8,400 nt of DNA from an uncultured Bacteroidales bacterium (lineage in GTDB: Bacteria; Bacteroidota; Bacteroidia; Bacteroidales; Bacteroidaceae): the NCBI GenBank assembly GCA_945837185.1, contig CAMAMZ010000090.1:1-8400 (forward strand), written 5' to 3'. A program made the translations under genes and the position numbers. The notes under the pieces were generated by a model that had not been told where the DNA came from, ran no database searches, and saw nothing but the letters and a program-made list of their open reading frames with translations. Below, one piece after another: positions 1 to 5,981 of the stretch; the first letter of the stretch is position 1; each line of letters starts with the position of its first letter.

Positions 1-35
1 CCGAAGATGCCGATAGAGGTGGTGCGGGTTGTCAT
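1..35 (-). CDS. nadD: Nicotinate-nucleotide adenylyltransferase, N-terminal fragment
   Basis: Only the first 11 codons and two bases of the twelfth are inside the window; the reading is MTTRTTSIGIF followed by an incomplete codon beginning GG. The SIGIFG run matches the start of the NadD Rossmann fold (usually GIFGGSFNPIH), whose product transfers AMP from ATP to nicotinate mononucleotide in NAD synthesis. The ATG is preceded in frame by a TGA two codons upstream of the adjacent codon, so no earlier start is possible. It begins 26 bases after the gmk stop, on the same strand, so it is probably the third gene of the yicC-gmk operon. The yicC-gmk-nadD order, which I recall from Bacteroidales genomes, supports the call. 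The identification rests on very few residues plus this context. Confidence 0.72.
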   Translation of the reverse strand, partial: MTTRTTSIGIF

Positions 36-61
36 GACTATTCAATCGGGTAAGCAACAAA

Positions 62-640
62 TCAATCAGCTAAGAAAGCTGTTACCAGTTGTAATACGGC
101 TGCTTTGGCCTTTTCAAGGTCATCGTTGACAACGATATGGTCGAAGCGCGGGGCAAACGACAATTCATAGCTGGCCTTAGCCAAGCGTTCTTCGATTGCC
201 TCCGGGCTATCCGTGCCACGTGAAGTGAGTCGCTCGCGGAGCACCTCCAGAGAAGGAGGTTGGATAAAGATGCTCATGGCGCGCTGCCCATAATAGGCTT
301 TGATATTGCAGCCTCCCTTCACATCCACATCAAAGATAATATTCTCTCCTTGTGCTGTTTGGTTTTCAACCTGACTCTTGAGGGTGCCGTAGAAACGGTC
401 GTGATACACCTCTTCGTATTCTAAGAATTCTCCTTGTGCAATTTTTTCTTTAAAGGCTTCAGGACTGAGGAAGAAATATTCCACACCATGCCGTTCCGCA
501 CCTCTCGGACTGCGGGAGGTACAACTAATGGAAAAAGCCAAACGTAACTCGGGATGGGTAGACATCAGCCACTGCACCAAGGTACTTTTCCCAGATCCGG
601 AGGGCGCACAGAAGATAATGAGTTTTCCTGTTTTTCCCAT
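62..640 (-). CDS. gmk: Guanylate kinase
   Basis: Cytosolic enzyme that phosphorylates GMP (and dGMP) to GDP with ATP, needed for GTP supply and GMP recycling. With the ATG start it has 192 residues, close to the usual size of about 190-210. The P-loop is APSGSGKST at residues 12-20. The GMP-binding segment TSRSPRGAERHGVEYFF follows at about 41-57 with the expected Arg43, Arg46, Glu49 and Tyr55. The FDVDVKGG segment matches the strand and acidic residues near the active site, and the RLTSRGTDS region fits the lid. A TTG two codons upstream (position 646) would give MDMGKTG; I prefer the ATG because family members start just before the KLIIF strand and no strong ribosome site favours the TTG. 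It lies 12 bases after the yicC stop and 26 bases before nadD, so co-transcription is likely. Confidence 0.96.
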   Translation of the reverse strand: MGKTGKLIIFCAPSGSGKSTLVQWLMSTHPELRLAFSISCTSRSPRGAERHGVEYFFLSPEAFKEKIAQGEFLEYEEVYHDRFYGTLKSQVENQTAQGENIIFDVDVKGGCNIKAYYGQRAMSIFIQPPSLEVLRERLTSRGTDSPEAIEERLAKASYELSFAPRFDHIVVNDDLEKAKAAVLQLVTAFLAD

Positions 641-652
641 ATCCAAAACTAT

Positions 653-1528
653 TTAGAGAACGTTCAACACTTGTTCCTTAATCTGTTCCAACTCGTCCTT
701 CATCATCACCACAATGTTCTGCATTTCCGCCTGGTTGCTCTTGGAACCCGTAGTATTGATTTCACGTCCCATCTCCTGTGCAATAAAGCCCAGTTTCTTT
801 CCGTTGGCAACCGGCTCAGCCATTGTCTGGCGGAAATAGTTCAGATGGTTGGTGAGGCGCTGCTTCTCTTCGCTGATATCGAGCTTTTCGATATAGTAAA
901 TCAGTTCTTGTTCCAGACGGTTTTTGTTGTAATCAACTTCCGGAATCTTCTCCAGTTCCCGAATCATCTGCTCCTTAATCTTAGGAACCCGTGCCTGTTC
1001 ATAGGGCTCTATGCTGGCCAGGAGTCGCTCAATATTGTCAACCTTTTCGTGAAATTTCTTCTCCAAGGCGGCACCTTCCTGTTTGCGGAAAGCTATCAGA
1101 TGGTCCAAGGCAGTTTGAATAGCCTCTTTCGCCACTTCCCATTCCTCGTCCTCAAGCGATACGCTTTCCGTGCGTGAGGTGACATCCGGCATGCGTAGCA
1201 ACGTGTAGAACCAGTCGTTGGGCTCTGGAATACCGCTCTTTGCGGCAATGGCCTTTATCTGTCGGTAATAGTCTTCTACCAATGCAGCATTGATGGGTGT
1301 TGCTTCCACCCCTCCTTCGTGTTCAATCCAAATGGCAAAATCCAGTTTGCCGCGTTCCAATTGACGGATAATCAGTTGCCTGATTTCCATCTCCTTCTCG
1401 CGGTAGATGGGAGCGATGCGCGTCGTAAGGTCAATCGACTTGCTATTCAGCGATTTTATTTCAACATTTATTTTCTTAGTTTTATAGGTTAGAACGGCTT
1501 TGCCGTAGCCCGTCATTGATTGTATCAT
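653..1528 (-). CDS. yicC: YicC/YloC family endoribonuclease
   Basis: Protein of 291 residues, the usual length for the YicC family. The start MIQSMTGYG is the family signature, so I place the start at the ATG at 1528. The frame stays open for 21 more codons upstream, but that stretch covers the predicted promoter and encodes an aromatic and Cys-rich run unlike the family. The N-terminal domain shows SLNSKSIDL at about 26-34; the C-terminal DUF1732 domain shows DISEEKQRLTNHL and the hallmark QEMGREINTTGSKS near the end, then a helix ending in EQVLNVL. YicC proteins of enterobacteria and Firmicutes have been described as endoribonucleases acting on RNA; the exact role in Bacteroidota is not settled. 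It is first in a leftward operon with gmk and nadD. The yicC-gmk pairing is widespread. Confidence 0.94.
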   Translation of the reverse strand: MIQSMTGYGKAVLTYKTKKINVEIKSLNSKSIDLTTRIAPIYREKEMEIRQLIIRQLERGKLDFAIWIEHEGGVEATPINAALVEDYYRQIKAIAAKSGIPEPNDWFYTLLRMPDVTSRTESVSLEDEEWEVAKEAIQTALDHLIAFRKQEGAALEKKFHEKVDNIERLLASIEPYEQARVPKIKEQMIRELEKIPEVDYNKNRLEQELIYYIEKLDISEEKQRLTNHLNYFRQTMAEPVANGKKLGFIAQEMGREINTTGSKSNQAEMQNIVVMMKDELEQIKEQVLNVL

Positions 1529-1550
1529 ATAGATGTACGTTAAATTTCTG

Positions 1551-1558
1551 CAAAAGTA
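1551..1558 (-). promoter_or_regulatory. Predicted -7 promoter box for yicC-gmk-nadD
   Basis: On the minus strand this reads TACTTTTG, followed by CA, an exact match to the Bacteroidota primary-sigma -7 consensus TAnnTTTG. It ends 22 bases before the yicC ATG, implying a transcript leader of roughly 15 bases. No clean TTTG -33 box lies at the expected 19-21 base spacing; there is only a T-run in that zone. The assignment is from consensus and position only. Confidence 0.6.
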
Positions 1559-1580
1559 ACAAAAATGCGGGAAAAAAGCG

Positions 1581-1588
1581 TAAATTTG
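1581..1588 (+). promoter_or_regulatory. Predicted -7 promoter box for the tsaB-rseP operon
   Basis: The sequence TAAATTTG, followed by CA, matches TAnnTTTG exactly. It ends 27 bases before the tsaB ATG, so the transcript leader would be about 20 bases. The -33 region is A-rich with no TTTG, so the promoter is incomplete by consensus. It is the only good candidate upstream of the rightward run and faces away from the minus-strand box about 22 bases to its left. Confidence 0.6.
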
Positions 1589-1615
1589 CACGTTAATTTA
1601 TTTTAGATAGAAGCT

Positions 1616-2308
1616 ATGTCGTGCATTTTGAATATCGAGACGAGTACGAATGTCTGTTCGGTAGCAGTGAGTGACTATGGTTCTTGTATCTTCAATAAGG
1701 AAGAGCATAAGGGTCCTAATCACAATGAGTTGCTGGGATCGATGGTGGAAGAGGCTCTCTCGTTTGCGGAGAGTCATGCCATTCCCTTGGACGCAGTAGC
1801 CGTGAGCAGCGGTCCGGGTTCCTATACAGGTTTGCGTATCGGCACCTCCATGGCCAAAGGTGTGTGCTATGGCCGCGGTGTAAAACTCATAGCGGTACCT
1901 ACTTTGCAGTTGTTGTGTGTGCCGGTATTGCTTCGGGAGTGGATAGAAGAGGAGGACGCCTTGCTTTGTCCGATGATTGATGCGCGCCGCATGGAGGTCT
2001 ATGCGCAGGTGTTTGACAGGGCTTTGCGGGAGATTCGCCCGGTGCAGGCCGACATTGTTGAAGCCGACACCTATCAGACTTTCCTTGACACACGCAAAGT
2101 GTACTTTTTCGGTAATGGTGCGGCAAAATGCAAGGAGGTCATCCGGCATCCTAATGCCCGCTTCATCGACGAGGTTGAGCCTCTGGCCAAATATATGTTC
2201 CCCTTGGCAGAACGAAGCATAGCCAAAGAAGCCTATGAGGATGTGGCCTATTTTGAGCCCTTCTATTTGAAAGATTTTGTGGCCAAGAAGCCCAAACAGT
2301 TACTGTGA
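1616..2308 (+). CDS. tsaB: tRNA threonylcarbamoyladenosine biosynthesis protein TsaB
   Basis: Partner of TsaD and TsaE in making N6-threonylcarbamoyladenosine (t6A) at position 37 of tRNAs reading ANN codons; TsaB is the non-catalytic ASKHA-fold subunit that dimerises with TsaD. It has 230 residues, matching the E. coli protein (about 231). The N-terminal ASKHA strand pair reads ILNIETSTNVCSVAVSD (residues 4-20). HNELL lies at 36-40, and the signature SSGPGSYTGLRIG at about 64-76 leads into the AKGVCYGRGVKLIAVPTLQ segment. It lacks the HxxxH metal site that TsaD carries, which separates the two paralogues. The ATG is 27 bases after the predicted -7 box and the first family residues follow at once, so the start is secure. 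It appears to be the first gene of the rightward operon. Confidence 0.95.
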   Translation: MSCILNIETSTNVCSVAVSDYGSCIFNKEEHKGPNHNELLGSMVEEALSFAESHAIPLDAVAVSSGPGSYTGLRIGTSMAKGVCYGRGVKLIAVPTLQLLCVPVLLREWIEEEDALLCPMIDARRMEVYAQVFDRALREIRPVQADIVEADTYQTFLDTRKVYFFGNGAAKCKEVIRHPNARFIDEVEPLAKYMFPLAERSIAKEAYEDVAYFEPFYLKDFVAKKPKQLL

Positions 2309-2346
2309 TACCATGAAGTAGAATTCTTACATGTGAAAAATAGAAT

Positions 2347-2946
2347 ATGAATATAGACGGATTAGATTACAACACCCAGCGTGAGAAACTGGTGCTGCCG
2401 GAATATGGTAGAGAAATACAGCGTATGGTGCAATATGCCTCTACATTGCCAACGCGAGAGGAACGTCAGGCCTGTGCGGAGACAATTGTTGCCATTATGG
2501 ACCGTATGTATCCCCAGTATCGTGACAATGTCGACCATGAGCAAAAGCTATGGGACCATTTGGCCATTATGAGTAATTTTGCTTTAGACATTGATTGGCC
2601 CTTTGATATCGAAGAGGCAAAGCACATAACCGCCAAGCCCCAACCCATGCCTTACCCGATGACAAAGATTCCTGTGCGCCATTATGGCAAGATGCTTTTC
2701 GAAATCTTTGAGAAGTTGAAGGAGATGGAGCCGGGTAGCGAACGGGATAATCTGGTAAAATTGGCTGCAAATCAGATGAAGCGCAATCTGTTTCAGTGGA
2801 GCCATGGCTCAAGCGATGATGAGAAGGTTGCTTCTGATTTGGCACGGTTTACGGACGGGAAGGTGCAACTCGACTTGCAGAATTTCCAGTTCGAACGTAT
2901 GGATGCCCGTGATATAGAACGGAAGCGTGTAGGCAAGAAGAAGTAG
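2347..2946 (+). CDS. DUF4290 family protein, function unknown
   Basis: Protein of 199 residues that I recognise as the Bacteroidota-restricted DUF4290 family; no function is established. The N-terminus has the family's conserved DYNTQREKLVLPEYGREIQ (about residues 7-25). A helix-rich middle includes EHKLWDHLAIMSNFALDID-like sequence (with EQ before KLWDHL) near 64-82, then a Pro-rich PKPMPYPM-type turn around 92-101 (here AKPQPMPYPM). The C-terminus is strongly basic, ending ERKRVGKKK. There is no signal peptide or membrane segment, so it is probably cytosolic. The basic tail would suit nucleic-acid or ribosome contact, but that is inference only. It starts 38 bases after tsaB and ends 21 bases before murA, both same strand. 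An A-rich leader GTGAAAAATAGAAT precedes the ATG, typical of Bacteroidota starts. Tandem stops (TAG then TAA) close the gene. Confidence 0.88.
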   Translation: MNIDGLDYNTQREKLVLPEYGREIQRMVQYASTLPTREERQACAETIVAIMDRMYPQYRDNVDHEQKLWDHLAIMSNFALDIDWPFDIEEAKHITAKPQPMPYPMTKIPVRHYGKMLFEIFEKLKEMEPGSERDNLVKLAANQMKRNLFQWSHGSSDDEKVASDLARFTDGKVQLDLQNFQFERMDARDIERKRVGKKK

Positions 2947-2967
2947 TAATCGGCTATTGATAAGGCT

Positions 2968-4278
2968 ATGGAATCATTTATCATCGAAGGAGGTCACCGT
3001 TTGCGAGGCGAGATTGTGCCCCAAGGTGCCAAAAACGAAGCGCTGGAAGTAATCAGCGCCTGTCTGCTCACATCCCAACCGATACGTATCGATAATATCC
3101 CCGACATCTTGGATGTCTGTAACCTTATCCTGCTGTTGGAGAGTATGGGCGTGAAGGTCACACGACACAACCGCCATGACTTTACGTTTCAGGCCGATGA
3201 ACTGAATCTCGACTACCTCTCCAGTGATGAGTTTGTCAAAAGGTGCTCTTCCTTGCGCGGCTCTGTGTTGATGATAGGACCGCTGTTGGGGCGTTTTGGG
3301 AAAGCTACCATCGCCCAACCGGGAGGAGATAAGATAGGCCGTAGAAGATTAGACACCCATTTCTTGGGATTCAGGATGCTGGGTGCCCAATTCGTGCATG
3401 TTGACAATAGGAATGTGTTTGAGATACAGGCCAAACAGTTGAAAGGGTGTTATATGCTCTTGGATGAGGCTTCTGTAACGGGTACGGCCAATATCATCAT
3501 GGCTGCCGTGCTGGCACAAGGCACTACCACCATCTACAATGCCGCATGCGAACCTTATATCCAACAGTTGTGCCATCTCCTGAATGCCATGGGAGCGCAA
3601 ATCAGCGGCATTGGTTCTAACCTGCTCACCATCGTAGGGGTGTGCTCCTTGCATGGTGCCACACACAGGATCTTGCCCGATATGATAGAGGTAGGCTCTT
3701 TTATCGGCATGGCTGCCATGGTGGGCGATGGGGTGCGTATCAAGAACGTCTCGCTTCGTCATCTGGGCATGATTCCCAATGCTTTCCGGCGTTTGGGTGT
3801 GAAGATAGATATCGATGGCGACGACTTGATTATACCTAAACAGGATCATTACGAGGTGGAGTCTTTCATCGATGGTACCATCATGACCTTGGCCGATGCG
3901 CCTTGGCCGGGATTAACCCCCGACCTGCTGTCGGTGCTGATTGTGGTGGCAAGTCAAAGTCGGGGCAATGTGCTGATACATCAAAAGATGTTTGAAAGCA
4001 GACTATTCTTTGTAGATAAACTCATTGATATGGGAGCACAGATCATCTTGTGCGACCCACATCGTGCGGTGGTCAATGGCAACGACCATATGAAGCGCTT
4101 GCGTGCCCAACGCATGTCGAGCCCTGATATCAGGGCCGGTATAGCCTTGCTGATAGCCGCGATGAGTGCGCAAGGCACCAGTCGTATCGACAACATCGCG
4201 CAAATTGATCGGGGTTATGAAGATATAGAGGAAAGGCTCAACCGTTTGGGAGCCTGTATCAAACGAGTATCAAACTGA
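2968..4278 (+). CDS. murA: UDP-N-acetylglucosamine 1-carboxyvinyltransferase, Asp-type active site
   Basis: Transfers enolpyruvate from PEP to UDP-GlcNAc, the first committed cytosolic step of peptidoglycan synthesis. It has 436 residues, slightly longer than E. coli MurA (419), with the two-lobed EPT-synthase fold. Visible active-site residues are Lys22-Asn23 (GAKNEA), Arg97 (SLRGS), the loop PGGDKIGRRRLD at 118-129 with Arg126, Asp319 (LTPDLLS), Arg389 (SPDIRAG) and Arg415 (QIDRGYEDIEERL). The loop position that is the fosfomycin-reactive Cys115 in E. coli is Asp121 here (codon GAT at 3328-3330). Asp-type MurA enzymes, as in Mycobacterium tuberculosis and Chlamydia, are active and fosfomycin-insensitive. 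The stop codon shares a base with the rimM start (TGATG), implying translational coupling. Paralogous AroA is excluded by the GAKNEA, PGG loop and C-terminal RGYE motifs. Confidence 0.95.
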   Translation: MESFIIEGGHRLRGEIVPQGAKNEALEVISACLLTSQPIRIDNIPDILDVCNLILLLESMGVKVTRHNRHDFTFQADELNLDYLSSDEFVKRCSSLRGSVLMIGPLLGRFGKATIAQPGGDKIGRRRLDTHFLGFRMLGAQFVHVDNRNVFEIQAKQLKGCYMLLDEASVTGTANIIMAAVLAQGTTTIYNAACEPYIQQLCHLLNAMGAQISGIGSNLLTIVGVCSLHGATHRILPDMIEVGSFIGMAAMVGDGVRIKNVSLRHLGMIPNAFRRLGVKIDIDGDDLIIPKQDHYEVESFIDGTIMTLADAPWPGLTPDLLSVLIVVASQSRGNVLIHQKMFESRLFFVDKLIDMGAQIILCDPHRAVVNGNDHMKRLRAQRMSSPDIRAGIALLIAAMSAQGTSRIDNIAQIDRGYEDIEERLNRLGACIKRVSN

Positions 4279-4799
4279 TGATTAGAGAACAGGAGGTATA
4301 CCGTATCGGGAAAATAGGGAAGCCCCATGGTATCAATGGTGAGCTGACATTCTATTTCGAAGATGATGTCTTCGATCGTGTGGAAACTGAATATCTTGTT
4401 TTGGATATCGAGGGCATTCTGGTTCCTTTCTTTATGGAGGAATACCGATTCCGCAGCGAGGAGACGGCTTTGGTAAAGTTTTGTGATGTGGACACGCAGG
4501 AAGAAGCCCGACGCTTGACAGGCTGCAGTGTGTTCTTTCCCAGAGCCTTAACACCCAGAGAGTCTGATTCCTGCTCGTATTGCGAGTTGATAGGTTTCGA
4601 GGTGGTCGATGACGCTTCTGGCGCGTTGATAGGCAAACTGACGATGATAGATGACAGCACCCTCAATACCCTCTTTGAGGTGCAGCCTCTACAGGGCGAT
4701 ACGCTGTTGTTGCCGGCTCCCGATGAATTTATTAAGGAGGTGGATGTGGCAAAGCGCGTCTTGCGACTTCATGTGCCCGATGGTATATTAAATATGTAA
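4278..4799 (+). CDS. rimM: Ribosome maturation factor RimM
   Basis: Assists assembly of the 30S head by acting around ribosomal protein S19 and 16S rRNA helices. The 173-residue length is typical. The N-terminal RimM beta-barrel starts with YRIGKIGKPHGINGEL (8-23), the family's hallmark, and ends near the EEARRLTGCSVF segment (75-86). The C-terminal PRC barrel (about 100-172) shows ELIGFEVVDD, GALIGKLTMID, and LLLPAPDEFIKEVD, which matches the usual LIPxxxxfIkeID pattern. The ATG overlaps the murA stop by one base, and dxr follows six bases after the stop. In many bacteria rimM sits with rpsP, trmD and rplS; here it sits in an envelope-gene run instead, which I recall as the common arrangement in Bacteroidales. 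Confidence 0.95.
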   Translation: MIREQEVYRIGKIGKPHGINGELTFYFEDDVFDRVETEYLVLDIEGILVPFFMEEYRFRSEETALVKFCDVDTQEEARRLTGCSVFFPRALTPRESDSCSYCELIGFEVVDDASGALIGKLTMIDDSTLNTLFEVQPLQGDTLLLPAPDEFIKEVDVAKRVLRLHVPDGILNM

Positions 4800-4805
4800 C
4801 AGCTT

Positions 4806-5966
4806 ATGAAGAAACAACAGATATGTATCTTGGGGAGTACGGGTTCCATTGGAACACAGGCTTTGGATGTCATTGCACAGCACCCTGACCGCTACGAGGT
4901 GTATTGCCTTACTGCCCATAACCGTGTGCAGCAATTGGCGGAGCAGGCTCGTAAGTTTCGGCCGGCAGCAGTGGTTATTGCCAATGAGGCACATTACCCA
5001 ACCTTGTGCCATCTGCTCGCCGATATGCCGGATGTTAAAGTCTATGCCGGTGCTGAGGCCATCAACCAAATTGTGGAAGCTACTCCCATCGACATGGTGC
5101 TTACAGCCATGGTGGGGTTCGCGGGGTTAACGCCCACTATCCATGCCATCAAGGCCGGAAAGAAAATCTGTCTGGCCAACAAGGAAACGTTAGTGGTGGC
5201 AGGAGAACTGATTTGCCAACTGGCCACACGCTACCATGCCCCCATCCTGCCTGTCGACTCTGAGCACAGCGCCATCTTCCAGTCGCTTGTAGGCGAAGAC
5301 CATAATGAGATCGACAAGATACTGCTCACCTGTTCCGGTGGACCGTTTCGGTGCATGAGTCCACAACAGTTGGCTCAGGTGACAGCAGCCGATGCCCTGC
5401 GTCATCCCACATGGGATATGGGAGCAAAAATCACCATCGACTCTGCCTCTTTGATGAACAAAGGGTTTGAGGTGATAGAAGCCAAATGGCTGTTTGGTGT
5501 GGATGTCGATCGCATACAAGTGCTCATCCATCCCCAGAGTATCGTACATAGTGCTGTCCAGTTTGCCGACGGTTCGGTGAAAGCGCAGTTGGGAGTTCCC
5601 GACATGCGTCTCCCTATCCAGTATGCCTTTTCTTTTCCCGAGCGGTTACCTCTGCAGGGCGAGCGTTTGAACTTGTTTGCCAAGCCTTTGGAGTTTATGG
5701 AGCCCGATATGGAGAAGTTCCGTTGCCTGGCACTCGCCTTTGAAGCCATGCGCAAGGGTGGTAACATGCCCTGTGTCCTTAATGCAGCCAATGAGGTGGT
5801 CAACGAAGGGTTCCGCCGAGGCCAATGTAGTTTCCTCGCTATGGCAGACATCATAGAGAAGACCATGGCACGAGTGAGCTTTGATGCCACACCCGACTAT
5901 GACAATTATATACAAACAGATGCGGCTGCCCGCAGCGTGGCAGCTGAATTGATGCAAGTACATTAA
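4806..5966 (+). CDS. dxr: 1-deoxy-D-xylulose 5-phosphate reductoisomerase
   Basis: Rearranges and reduces DXP to 2-C-methyl-D-erythritol 4-phosphate with NADPH and a divalent metal, the committed step of the MEP isoprenoid route. The protein has 386 residues, normal for the family. The NADPH Rossmann motif is GSTGSIGTQALDVI (10-23). LANKETLV lies at 123-130. The metal ligands are Asp151, Glu153 (PVDSEHSAIFQ) and Glu222 (NKGFE). The substrate site includes SGGPF (177-181), His200 in HPTWDMG, Ser213, Asn218 and Lys219. HPQSIVHS (242-249) and GVPDMRLPIQYA follow, and LNAANEVVNEGF (325-336) marks the C-terminal domain. All expected catalytic and fosmidomycin-contact residues appear intact. It lies 6 bases after rimM and 15 bases before rseP; dxr near rseP is a widespread neighbourhood. 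Confidence 0.97.
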   Translation: MKKQQICILGSTGSIGTQALDVIAQHPDRYEVYCLTAHNRVQQLAEQARKFRPAAVVIANEAHYPTLCHLLADMPDVKVYAGAEAINQIVEATPIDMVLTAMVGFAGLTPTIHAIKAGKKICLANKETLVVAGELICQLATRYHAPILPVDSEHSAIFQSLVGEDHNEIDKILLTCSGGPFRCMSPQQLAQVTAADALRHPTWDMGAKITIDSASLMNKGFEVIEAKWLFGVDVDRIQVLIHPQSIVHSAVQFADGSVKAQLGVPDMRLPIQYAFSFPERLPLQGERLNLFAKPLEFMEPDMEKFRCLALAFEAMRKGGNMPCVLNAANEVVNEGFRRGQCSFLAMADIIEKTMARVSFDATPDYDNYIQTDAAARSVAAELMQVH

Positions 5967-5981
5967 ATCTATTTTATCGCA

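Noticed and set aside
641..646. TTG start for guanylate kinase
   Set aside because: It adds only two residues; the ATG at 640 fits family N-termini and needs no rare start codon.
554..1177. 207-codon plus-strand frame opposite yicC and gmk
   Set aside because: It spans the boundary of two well-supported minus-strand genes and its translation is low-information, rich in Leu, Phe and His. It is a shadow.
1529..1591. 21-residue N-terminal extension of YicC
   Set aside because: The extension covers the predicted promoter and encodes a Phe/Cys/Tyr-rich run unlike the family, which starts MIQSMTG.
1598..2149. 183-codon minus-strand frame opposite tsaB
   Set aside because: Antisense to a clear TsaB signature, with no recognisable domain and no promoter box in the right place.
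2320..2327. AGAATTCT palindrome between tsaB and the DUF4290 gene
   Set aside because: An 8-base perfect palindrome is expected by chance in AT-rich spacer and has no flanking promoter or T-run.
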